From Ectocarpus siliculosus (taxonomy: Eukaryota; Sar; Phaeophyceae; Ectocarpales; Ectocarpaceae), in assembly GCA_000310025.1 (NCBI GenBank), contig FN649730.1:1075806-1139805 (forward strand): a DNA stretch of 64,000 bases. Direction: 5' to 3'. The position numbers and the translations under genes are program-made. Of this stretch, positions 48,865 through 60,421 are shown piece after piece; the stretch's first letter is position 1; every line of letters starts with the position of its first letter. A model generated the notes under the pieces. That model saw only the letters and a program-made list of their open reading frames with translations, searched no databases and was not told the origin of the DNA.

Positions 48865-51843
48865 ATGAAACAAATATCATGTCATGTGAAAGAAAGCGGT
48901 TACATTGTACATCACGTACGTGTGCACAACAAGCACTACATCCAGTATAGCAAACAGATAAATATGCACATTGTCTTTACATGTATGATGCATAGTCTAT
49001 ACATAATAGACCAATGCATGTGGTGCACGACTCGGCTCCATATAGATGGCTGTGGTCAAGCCATTTATTAATTTTCTTTTTTTCCCTTGCTTGGCACGGA
49101 CGGTCCTTCGTAATGAATGGGTGACGCAGACGGGGTGTTGCCCATTTATTTACTGAAAGATCTCTGCACGTTTTACCGGCGCGTGCTTTTGTGTTCTCCA
49201 TTTCGTCCGAGCTTTCAACAGACTCCTTACTGTATGAGATACCGACTGTGCATATGGTATGCAGTAGTACATGGTGGTGTACCTCCAAGAAGAAGGAAGG
49301 CAAGATATTTCCTCTTCGGTGTGGTGGGGCCCAAGCGTCCAATCAATCCTGTCTGTAGGTGAAATAGAAGACTAAATGCTGCCGCGTTTACCGCGTTTAC
49401 AGCAAACCTTAATAAATCTGTGCTGCAGATGGTGGCATGGACCCGCGTACGCACACACGAAATATGCTCCGGTCCAAATACATGCGTGTGTAGTGTGCGC
49501 TGTGTCGGATGGTTTCTGTCTTGACATGGAATGCATCGTGTGGGCTGTATGAGGCTGTACATATGATGACCATCATTCCTTTACGTTCATGCGTGCATGA
49601 TGGACCCAGCGGGACCAGCACATCTATCTCCCCCTCCCCCTCCCCGTCCCCCCCCACTTCTCGTGACACGATTCACGGAGCGCACCGAGAGCAGGACGAA
49701 CACAGCAGACGCAGGCCAAGCGAGCCAGCGAGACAGAGTGAAAGCGTGGGAGCTAAAGAGAACCGTCACCAGTCCACGGTAGAACCCCACCCCTTGGAGC
49801 ACGTGGCGGAGCGAAGGAGCCCACAAGTATCGCGCGGCTTTCACCAGGTGGCGCAGGTCAACTGAACCGATTACTGCACTGAACGAGCGCGCAGCTTGGG
49901 TACAGCAGTACTCGCACCAAGGGACGAAGGTGTGCTTGTTATCCGCTACAGCACCTGCAAAGGGTGTAGCCAGCGTGCTGGCCTGTCTGTTGTGCAAGAA
50001 GGAGGCGAGGTATCTCAGGAAAAGAAGCGGGTACGCGGAGGAGACGCAGCAGCATTGCGAGCACGGCGTGTGTGAGCAATTGCAGTTCAATCAAGGAGAT
50101 TCTTCGCAAAAGGCCACAGCCCAAAGCCATCATCGCTACTGCTGCTAAGCTCTTTGGTTGCCGCCTGTCCCAGCGCCCACGGAGAAGCGGTGACCCACCA
50201 GGGTTCGCTAACGTGGAGTCTATTTGGATACTAGTAGCCGCGGCAAGCGCGATCAGCCCGTGGACCTCCCCCAGGTGAGGGTTGTTTGATCGAGAAATAC
50301 ACAAAATATATCCCGGAGAAGTCTGGTGCCGCCGCGTTTAGGCGCGGGTTAATTGCCGCGTGAGGCGCGAGGGACCAACACAGCAGTTGCGCGGGTCCAT
50401 TCGACTAATGCTGCTGTTGCATGTTGATGGTTTGTGGCCCTTCTGTGGTTGTTAAGGCGTATGGTATGATTGAGGAGGACATGTTCATTTGCCGATACAT
50501 GAAGCGGTAGCGTGGCATTTTCCCCCGGTGTTTCACCGATAAATACCCGACGAATACTTGTATATTGACTTGAAACTCGACACTCGAAACCCAAGCCGTC
50601 GGTCGTCCCGCTGTGTAGGTACACGTACGTGTTTTTTATATAGAAGTAACTCGTAAAGCCACTAGTGGGTTCGATTATTTCTCTGGAGAGTTTTCTTTGC
50701 GTACAATTTGAAGGGGAAAACGATTAGTTTCGTGATTATACACACTTGGACGCTATGGTCGACGAGGGAAAGGGACGGAATCATCCTCGCGGTAAAGAAT
50801 TTTGTAGCAATTGTACCGCAGGAGGAACTTTGGGGCAAAAAAAAACGCAAAGTGGCCTGCCTCCTGTCTGATCCCGGCTGATCCATCAATCACGTACAAC
50901 TCGACTCCGAGAGTGTTTAGACTGGCGCCAGAATAAATGAGACGAACACACACACGTTGATTAGAAAACGTGTGTTTGCCTTTCTTATCCAGCCACGTAC
51001 AAGACTGATGTATTTTCAGAGGTCAGCCGGCTATAGCGGTCGATGCTTATTCAGTACCACATCGCACATACACATCCCGCACATCTCATTCCACCGAGGG
51101 AATAAAGGGCACCGAGGGAAAAAAGGGAAAGGAAATCCCCTCCTTAATGGTTTCGCCTCCTTACTGGCTTCAGCCATCAGCCTGTTGTTGAGGCTGGCCA
51201 CTCGCACGATCTCGGTGCTGTCGGCATCGCTCGGGTAGCTTTGTCTGCGGTCGCTAGAGTTGGAGTCGAACAAGCCACGGAGGTGAGGGGTAGGGAGAGC
51301 GGTTCAAATGGGATCGCTTCAAAGGCTGCAAGGGGTGTAAGACCCGAAGCCTGGGAGACCAACGCGTGTAGCAATATTGGGGTTCCTGTGGCTGGGTGTC
51401 ACGCCGATCCACGAAGTCTGCACGCTCTCGCATGTCTCTGGGAGTACCCGCACCAGAAGGGCATCAAATGATCCCAAGCTGTTATCCGCACAATATAGTA
51501 CGCCCCACTGGAGCTCTCTTGCTGTGGATGATAGTGCGGGGTGCCCGCCATGGGGCTGTTGGTGAAATGGCCAGGCGCATTGCAGCGTTACTCAAGGCTT
51601 TTACCACTCTGTTCAAATCCTTCTTCCAATCTTTGTCATAGACCGAAGTACGGTTCTCGGAGTGCACGTTAATCTTCACTTTTTCAAGGGTCCCGAAACA
51701 ACCATCTTACCCTCTTCCTCGAACGAGACTGTCATCCTCGCAGAGCGTTTTTCAGTGTTGGTAAGATCCAAAAAAGGGTTCTGGCTACAGTACTGTAAAG
51801 TGGGTGTCTTTTTGTGTTGGTGCTCTCCCTGTTCTCTCCGCAG
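48865..51843. other. region upstream of AMPK gamma with possible 5' exons, not resolved
   Basis: Likely holds the first exons and promoter of AMPK gamma. One plus frame at about 50082-50272 (IKEILRKRPQPKAIIATAAK ... AAASAISPWTSP) ends at a good donor, AG|gtgagg, and may be an exon, but I could not join it in phase to 51844. At 49600-49865 both strands are open, with a charged, disordered plus reading. A degraded dispersed repeat occupies 50905-51047. Confidence 0.4.
50905..51047 (+). repeat. dispersed repeat, second location
   Basis: CTCCGAGAGTGTTTAGACTGG, GCGCCAGAATAAATGAGACG, AACACACACA and GTCAGCCGGCTATAGCGGTC run in the same order and spacing as 8648-8775 in a phosphomevalonate kinase intron. 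Confidence 0.65.
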
Positions 51844-52551
51844 GCGAAGACGAGATGGAAGATGGCGACGCAATTCCAGCTGCGCCGGAGGATCTGATGC
51901 AGATGAACGAACCACAGGCAAGGGGGGGCATGTGTCTGTCTTGTCTTCGCTTCCTGACAACAGGGGCGACGTCAAGGCATTGAGGTTTATGCAGAGTTAG
52001 TTCAGCCAAAGGGCCTACGCCTCAGGATACCACACTCCATCTCCTAGGATATATGATACTGCTATTCGTCCATGAGGATTGCATCGAGATAGACTTTAAG
52101 TATCTCGTGATGGGCTTGGTCTCTTCAAGTGTCAAGGGGACCGTGCGTTGTGTGTCTGTTGTACGCAACTCGTTCCCCAAGCTGTGGATCGAATCCACCC
52201 TTACCTCGATTTTGTTCCCGTGGCTTGGAGTAATGCTCCCATCCCAAGAACCACCTGTTGCACGACTATCATTTCTTTCTATTTCCCGTGAGCTGAGTGA
52301 GAAGGCGATACGTGCCACTACTTTATGTAGTCAAGATCTCTTTCGTACTCTCGTGTATTGCGTTGTCTTGTCTTATCTTTGTGTTTCGGCTAGGCTAGGA
52401 AGAGAAAGGGCTGTACTCCTCGTATGCACAGTGGGCGAAAACTTGCTCGGGTGTTAGATGATGCACATGTACACCCCGATTGCACTTGATGGGGTAGCCA
52501 TGCCATTGGTTCATGGTTGTGGTTTGTTGCGGGGGGGTTTTGACTTGGCAG

Positions 52552-55500
52552 GCGGCGTTTCTGAACGGGAAGGAGGTGACACAAAAGACAGGGAAAGAGC
52601 GCATCAACGATTTCTTGCGAAATCATGCGTGCTACGACCTGCTCAAGCACAGTGGGAAGGTGAGGACGCACGCAAATCTATTCGCGGTTTTGGGAACGTA
52701 GGGGCCTGTCTCACGGCATGGTCGCCAATGCTGCGCTTATGATATCCATCGCTCAAAACAAACGCATGTGCGGAATCCGCAAGGCTTGTGCGGAATCCGC
52801 AAGGCTTGTGCGGAATCCGCAAGGCTTGTGCGGAATCCGCAAGGCTTGTAGACAACCCTGGACCCTTTCCTGCTGTCCACGCCACAAACTACCGCCTTGT
52901 AGCCAACGCAGCGTACTCCAGTAAGGCTACAATATTTTGGCGCGTGTTGTAGGGATTTGGGCGACTCAACTGAGAACCACGGGTTTCTACGCATATAACA
53001 CAGCATGCTAAGATGCCAGTGAATTGCCTCGAACGGCGGATAATGTTGTAGGGTGCAACATTGTCAGATATCATTTGTCCGGCGATGGGCGTACATTGCC
53101 TCAAAACGAGCCCGAGAGCATACAGCCTTGTCCAGGAGGGCTGCCCCGCGATATAGTCGGGGAGCGGAGGTTTTGTGTGTTTTGTTGTCAAGTTTTTTTA
53201 CAACTTTATTCGTGCTTTCCTCCACTACACACGGGGGATGGGTGTCATCGGGAGCGACATACGCACCCTTGAACTGAGGCAAGACAGAACGATAGTACCG
53301 CTTGAGCAGCTTCAAAATTGTTCTGGTTGTCATCCGACACCGTTGGTTGCTTCACCTACCGGTATATCAACGCGATACCGTAACTAACGCTGTCTCTTCC
53401 CCCCATGGCCCTCCGTCTTGTATTGGTTATTTCGTGTGTGTGCGTGCGTGTGTGATGGATGATGTAATATTCACGAATGTCCCCAAGGTGGTGGTGTTCG
53501 ACTCGAGTATTCCAGTACAGCTGGCGTTCTACGCGCTTGTAGAGCATGGTGAGCTGCATACGTGCATGTCCTTGCCCTCGCTGCGGAGATCAGGGAGACG
53601 ATTCGAGTCTTGTTTCTGTTGGTTCAACAAGTTGACATTGCCAAAGCCTCAGTGCATATCTCGGGTTGTATGGATTGGTTCGCTGTGGTTTCAGAAGAAA
53701 GCGCATGATTGCGAAGAACGAAAAAGTCAACAATCGTTGCCGTGTATTCCGCCAAATGTTCATGAGTTGTGACATTGTCTCAACACTGTCGTCTATGGCG
53801 TCGTTAAGGCCGCGCTTGGGCGGTGTTTGCTTTTGTCCGGTTCTCGTCCGTAGTTTTGCACGAGGTTTATACAGTCTGCATATCCATGCGTGCAACGCTT
53901 GTTCGCTTTGGTAACGTAACCAACACCAAGAAGGTTCACGTGACTGACCTCTGGCGACCATGTCCATGCCCATGTCCGTGTGTGTCGAAGACGAGACAAA
54001 CGCCGCCTCAATAGTTGGAGCAGTGCCGCGGTGCCTCACGACTGCAGTGGATGGCACCACATGACGCGACACAGGCCAGGAGGAAGGAGGACAATCCTCC
54101 TGGGATGTTGTTGACGTCCGTCGGGCTTTGGTGCTTTTGTGTTTGGGTATTAGTGTTCTTGTGTTGTACAGCGACTGACTTGTTTCTTGTGTGCGGTCCT
54201 CCGGTGCACTGCTCGCTCGCCCCGTGTCGTGTCGTGTCGTGCCTTGGTCATGTTCTTGGGCTGGCGGCGGTTACACCAGACATGCAGGCGGCGCCTTTGT
54301 GGGACTCTCGGGAACGACGGTTTGTGGGGCTGATGACTGTGACAGACTTCATCGACATACTCCGGCACTATCGGTACGTTTTTTTTTCAGCGAGGTATGT
54401 ACAAGATGGCATGTTGTGCCTGTAGCTTGCGTCCCCGGCGTGTTTCAGTTGGTGGTGCTGTTCTGTTATTTTACATGGATTGCTACGGGACAATAGTTTC
54501 CTGTTAAGATCTACCGAGTGACAGCTGGCCACTCTCGCTCTTCCCGTCCTCGTGTCCCCTTTTGCGGTGGACGCGCCAATTGACCCACAGACTCGGCACC
54601 GAGTAAATCCTCGCACGACAATTGGTTTTTCGTTGCCTCTTTTGCGTGTAGCCTGTGGCCTAGCAAGTCTTGCGTGTCCATGTCTTCCATGTGTTTGCTT
54701 CCGGCACCGATCAGGCAGGAAAGTACTCCGCATGTGCACTGCACTGGTGCGTTGCTGTAACTGCTGTGTTACAAACAGGAAGTTATGACGTTTGCATTTC
54801 TTGGACAAAAATCATCTATATTGTAGTCGGTTTCGGTTTCTGCTGTACCGGCATGTCGTAGTAGAACTCTCGCGGGCAGCGTGTTTCTGCCGCTGTTACC
54901 CCGTCCGAGTTTGAACAATTAGCCCTCCGAATTTGAACATACGAGTTGCCATTATTTCATTGTTTCCACATATACAGCACTATTCTACTCGGTTTCGAGA
55001 TTTCCATTACCTGCCTTGACGCTTCTTTCTCCTCCTCGTCCTCCTCTCTCGCCGTGCCTGGTGCATGCCGTTGTTCTCGTTCCTTGCGAATCGCTGCCGT
55101 TCGTGTCATCTCGGATGGCGTAAACGCGGCGTTTCCTCTCGCTGTGCTGGCTGTAACATTGCAGCGGGAGTGGGGTGGCGGTGGAGCAGTTAGCTTCTAA
55201 GAGTATAAAGGAGGTGCTCTCGGAGCCGGAGGGCCAGCGACTTGCTCAGGTGATGTTCAGCAGCTTCTATTTAGCCAGTTGATACACGAAAAAAATCTCG
55301 TGAAGTTGCATGTTCACGCACACCTGCTGAACGCAGTTAGATAGGAGTTGGTGTGGTCGATGCACCGCAAAAAATCCGAAACGTTTCCCACCACCATATT
55401 CTTGCGGAAGGGGTGGGGGGTTGCTCAGAAATCAAATATACTAGCGAGTGCCGTTTGTCCAGACGATTGTATCTCCTCCGCACGGAGCAAGGACCGAGAG

Positions 55501-58500
55501 CCTCACACTCGAGTGGGCGACACCGCTGGGTTCTTTCGACACGGTTGCCTGCGATTGCTTCGGCGGCTGAGCAAGTACCGTAGGAGGCGGAGAGATGGCA
55601 ACCCCCCCAGACCGATTTCAGATTATGCCTCTCGTCAAATCCCCAGGCTGTTCATTTTTTTCCCCAAGCAAAATTATAATTCTCGAGCTATCGTATTGCA
55701 CAAGGTGTTTTGCCGCGACATCTGAGAAAAAGCAGGAGTCTGCTGTTGCACAACATCTGCGTATGGTAGAATTGCTCATGCTGGTGTGATGCTTGTAGTA
55801 CGTGAGCTCAACGTTGCGTATTTTATGTGCAGTGTGCCAAAAAAAAACGAGACAATATTAGACGCCACTCACCTTATATTTATGAGCTACGACCTACGAG
55901 TCATGTCAAAAGTATATTACGGCAGTGTACGAAGATTTGCTTTTGCCATCGCCGATAGTCCACGGGTTGGTGCAGGAGTTTTCAACTTATCGCGTGCTCG
56001 TTAGTGGGAGACAATGATGTATGACGGCATTGATATCATAGCACGCCTTATCTCGTGGATATTTATATTTTACAAGAAAAGAAGACGCTCGCCCATGGTT
56101 CCCTGCCTTGGATGTTACCGTCTACATGATGACTCACGGGCGGCTATTGAATCGATTCAGGCGGACTTCGTGCACGTGGATGCGGAGGTTTCCCTGTTGC
56201 AAGCCGCGTCTCTGTTCCAGAATCGGCACGTCAAATTCTTGCCAATCATCGTCCCCGGGAGTGCTACGGTATTGGCTCTCATCTCGCACGTAGAGATTTT
56301 AGAGGTACGTACGTGAGCAGACAGACGGCTGACTGCAGGAATGGAGAACACGGTATTAGGTGCATGAATTGTGTAAAGTTGGAATCCTTGTGGAGGAAGT
56401 TACGATGTCAGGCGCTCGGATTGTGTCAAAGTATGAAGCCCTTCCGGAGGAAATTGTTGCTCGACGGTTGTTCTTTGTAGTGTGTGTGCGGCTGATTTTT
56501 GGCGAACGGCAGTGTGACAAGAATGCCAGTTGCCGACATGTCCGAATTCCAGACGCAAGCAGTGCAGAGTTTGAGGCGTACGATGTGTGATGTGTAGTGC
56601 CACAACAGGCGGGGAAGGGCGTATATACGCATTTTTTTGTATTTGCTTGTTCTTGACACGACTGGCCCGTTGGTCGTGTATCACCTCTACGCACTTCGGG
56701 GGCATGGGTTGCCACGTGTATGCCGCATACTCCCCCCCAGCGGTTCAATAGTCTGATCAGCGAGGTGTAGTGTGATCGGGAGAGGGGCGGGGAGCAAACT
56801 CTGACAAGCATGTCTTTTTCTTGCGTAGAGTAGAGAAATCCTGGAATTATCCCTCGGCAGTGGTCCTGCTGTTGATGGTCTTGTTAAGCTTTGGTGTCTC
56901 GCAGCAGTAGTCTACATGTACAACAGCCGCCTTTGCGCGACGCATCCGCGGGTCTCTTGTTTTCTCCCGCGGAACCCATGTGCCATGTACTTACTTCTTA
57001 TGCAGGCAGCCGTGAAGTACGTTCACACGCGTTACCGTTACTGCACATTCAAGTTGCTCCTCACGGTCAGAGGCAAAGAAGGAGCGTCGATCTTTCGACG
57101 AGCCGACCCCGTCATGAGAGTGTCATCCACCCGCCCGTTTCTTACGTAGCTGACGCTCGAGTGTTCCCCCCTTTGTTGTTTCGCACGCAGTTCCTGGTGA
57201 CGATGTTTCGGGAACAGCAACGTCTTTTCGACGATCCTATTGCGGAGCTGCGGATAGGGATATTTTCTGACAGCGTGGTGACCGTGCAAGAGCACGCCTG
57301 CCTGTCTGAAGTTCTCGATCTCCTCGAGCTCCACCGTGAGTGTGCCTGTCCCCCTGATGAGTAACGCCTCGTTATTATAATTCTCTCTCGCTTTTGTAGT
57401 CCTGCCGCATGCCCTTCTCGCCGACGTGTTGCGCTGTGGTATGTTGTGTGGTGAGAGTCAAGATTTGGACGAACTCGTTGCCGATGTGCACCCAGTCTAA
57501 TCAAGTCTGCTCGAGCTTGCTTCATGGGCTACTTGGCTCCGCGTTTGAGGCAGTGGCATGATTTCCTCGTGGCTTGTTGCAATCTCTGGCTGGCGGTCAA
57601 TTGTTTTTTCATGACACAATCAGTTTTTGCCAACTCTCTTTGAAGCTTTGAAAGAAAGTACAAGCCCTTTGTTTTTCATTAGACATCGCAATTGGGCACT
57701 TCTACGCTTCAAAATGAAAAACTTGCTCGAGTTTTTTTGCATGTTCTGGCCTCAATTTGTCTCGATCGTATACGGGCGTCTAATTGCATCACAAAGTATG
57801 TCCATGCCTTAACTCAAACACGCTTCGCCTGCCCTGCCACCCCTTTCTAAACATGCCTGGATTGATTGTTGATTGTTCGCTAAACTTTGGTGCAGGTATT
57901 GGAGCGGTGCCTATCGTAGATGCAGACGGGCGAGTAGTGGGGATATACAGCCGATCGGATATCACGTTTTTGGCGACAGCAGCGGACCCAGGGGGGGTAC
58001 TTGAAGTAAGTTGCGACATGGACGGGGTTTCGACCGGTTTACGGATGACGTTTTTCTCGCCCCCTTAGGAACCCGCTGATCTAGGCATGTTCCTCTCCTC
58101 CTGCTGTGCGCGAGGACGTGTGGTTGTGGTTGTGGTTGTGGTTCGTGTTGTGGTTCGTGTTGTGGTTGGGGTTGTGGTTGTGGTTCGTGTTGGACAAATG
58201 AAACAACCCATATCCTCCCGCAGCCCAGTGGCAGCAAGAGTTTAGCGATTGCGCGGACCTCTCGTTCGGGCCGACAGTTTTTCAAGAAGAAGTAAAGCAA
58301 AGTGTTTTTCTAGCGTCTGGGTTAGTTGGTCGAGGGAGAGGGAGGCGATGCGGAGCGTGATATTCGAGTCTTGGTGCAGTGGTTATGGTTGCAGCGGAGT
58401 GGAGGATCGACTGAGTGAGTGCTTGCTACCCGTTGTAGACCGTAGGTCCCCAGTGGTTTTAACGCCTATTGGATTTTCCTCTTTACTCGGTGGGTGCCAG

Positions 58501-59820
58501 TGCCTCTCCTGTAGTCCAATCATGCACGCCGCGATTTTTTTTTTTTTTCTTGTCTCCTTTAGAACCTGGACCGCAAGCTGAGCGACATCTTGGGACAACC
58601 AGGGAACGAGGGGCTTAGGGATCGACTGATAACGTGTTCCCCGCAAGACACGCTTCAGGTATATTATATGCACAGGCTAACTACCGACCAAAAGTACCTA
58701 GCGAACGCCTCCGAGAGTGCTTTCCCCTCCGTCCGTGGGCTGGGGCCCAACTAGTAGAACCTTCGCAACAGTAAGTTAGCAGGTGCTTGAAGACAAAGGA
58801 CAGATTTGTAGCTCGGTTATTTTTGGTTCTTCGAGGTTCGCTGGGCTCTTCCGAGTCAACAGCACTTGTGTTGTGTGAGCTGTTGAGCTGGGGAAACGTC
58901 GCACCGCAGCTGGCAGCCGGGTGTGGATTGGTCCTGCTCCCTGCTTTTATTTTCATCTTGCATCATCACCCTTGTGCTCGCCCATGAGCCCATTCCAGCG
59001 GGATCACTTGCAATAGTGCATCTATTTATTTGCGTGACGTAACGAACGCTGTATGCCCCCCCCCCCGGTGTTTGCCATCGGGGTTGGGTTTTCGTCGCTT
59101 GGCAGCGACGTTGTAAAACAAGCCGCCCCCCCCGGTGTTTGCCATCGGGATTGGGTTTTCGTCGCTTGGCAACGACGTTGTAAAAGAAGCCAATTCACTT
59201 CGTGAACTCGGCAACCAGGTTACCGTTTTTTTTTTACCTCTGTTTTTTTTTTGGCGGTAACCATAATGGTGGTCGAGTAGATCATGTTGTGCGGGGTGGA
59301 GAAACCTCACTCCGCGCACAGGGGGATGATCGCACCACGTTGTGTTAAATTGGTCAAGCATCGTCGAGGCAGCTACACAGTGCTTATAACTGTCTCTAGA
59401 AGTGAAATCACCAGAAAATAAATTAAGTCATATGCAGCTGTCATCCGTACGCAAGGAAGTAAGCACAAGTTACCGAACACCCTTAGCAGGATGCAGCTCA
59501 CCCTTCATGCGACTCGCCAAATACCTCACGGCGCTTCGCGCTTGGTGATGTGAGAGCCTGGTCCGGTGAGAACCCGGCGTGCTCCGTCCCGGCTTTGTAG
59601 GGATGCGAGGTCAATGGTCTAACGATTACGGCATGCACGACTATGAGTACGCCCCCCCCCCCCAATCGCTGATTGCCCTGTCTACCATGACGTACTTGCG
59701 CGGCAGACGGTGTTCGAGAAGTTCGCAGACTTTCGGTTCAAGCGAATCGTTGTGGTGGATGAGGAGGCAAGATGCAAGGGCATAATCTCCGTTAGTGATC
59801 TGCTCGCCTACTTCCTGTGA
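52552..59820 (+). CDS. SNF4: AMP-activated protein kinase gamma subunit (SNF4-like), four CBS motifs
   Basis: Adenine-nucleotide-sensing regulatory subunit of the AMPK/SnRK1 heterotrimer. Nine in-phase exons: 52552-52659, 53488-53548, 54280-54373, 55165-55249, 56161-56304, 57191-57335, 57896-58005, 58563-58658, 59707-59820 (TGA); 318 aa. A probable preceding exon, 51844-51917 (acidic, EDEMEDGDAIPAAPEDLMQM), has a GC donor (CCACAG|gcaagg) and needs one more upstream. CBS1: INDFLRNHACYDLL to GLMTVTDFIDIL. CBS2: HVDAEVSLLQAASLF to LALISHVEILE, lacking the ribose-binding Asp as site 2 does in animal gamma subunits. CBS3: GIFSDSVVTVQEHACL to GIYSRSDITFLA. CBS4: LITCSPQDTLQTVFEKF to GIISVSDLLAYFL at the C-terminus. 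The SD/TD Asp is present in CBS1, 3 and 4. No carbohydrate-binding module was recognised upstream, unlike plant beta-gamma proteins, but the 5' end is incomplete. Confidence 0.95.
52767..52849. repeat. minisatellite, four 20-bp units each holding a palindrome
   Basis: TGTGCGGAATCCGCAAGGCT is repeated four times without change. Each unit contains GCGGAATCCGC, an 11-bp inverted repeat around a central base. It lies in the first modelled intron of AMPK gamma. Confidence 0.95.
58118..58195 (+). repeat. (GTGGTT)n / GTGTTGTGGTTC minisatellite
   Basis: Imperfect repetition of GTGGTT and TTCGTGTT on the sense strand, in the AMPK gamma intron between 58005 and 58563. Confidence 0.9.
59050..59190 (+). 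repeat. tandem duplication, about 70-bp unit beginning in poly-C
   Basis: Both units read C-run, GGTGTTTGCCATCGGG, TTGGGTTTTCGTCGCTTGGC, then ACGTTGTAAAA, with two or three substitutions. Each holds a hairpin GTCGCTTGGCAGCGAC (or AACGAC). It lies in the last AMPK gamma intron, 400 bp before the 180-bp repeat. Confidence 0.9.
59480..59663 (+). repeat. 180-bp direct repeat, copy 2, ending in poly-C
   Basis: Matches 1-193 at about 98%. It occupies the last AMPK gamma intron and ends in a run of ten C, 43 bp before the terminal exon. Sequence after the C run differs from that after the gap in copy 1. Confidence 0.9.
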
Positions 59821-60363
59821 CGTGACTCGTGCGGGCCTCGTACCGTACGTTCGTTCGTTGTTGGCACTCGCCGCCGCGGTTGGGTTTGTGTGGTTGTGCT
59901 GCTGTGTTGTACGAAAGGGGTGGAAACAGGAACACTGGGTTTTCTATGTCGTTTGTTTTCTTTCGTGATAATTCTTGCCGCCATGACTGTTAGAGGAGGG
60001 TTGAGTTGAGTTGCACTTGGGAGCAGGATTTTCGACGACGAGAGACAGACACCAGCGAGCTGACCTGGGAATTTCTTGTCGGAAAATAATTTCTGCTTCT
60101 GCCTCCGTTGTGTACCCTGGATTTTCGTCGAAGTAGTATCAATGTTCAGTTAGAGACGAGACACGCGCCTACACTGGACGTTTGTCGCGTTTCAAAGTTG
60201 CGTCATGATGTACTTGAGTAAAGAGGTAATCGCAGCAGTATTGAGCGAGCACCCACGGCACCGCACGCGGACCCACGCCGTCCTGCGGTGAACGGTTGGC
60301 TGGTGCTTGCTGCTGACCACGGGTTATTTTCTCTGCGGTTGGGCTGTTTCGCGGGGGACGGAC

Positions 60364-60421
<58 letters not shown>

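Noticed and set aside
49587-50090. 167-codon minus-strand frame
   Set aside because: No family signal. The same bases are open on the plus strand in the expected 5' region of AMPK gamma, so strand assignment is not supported.
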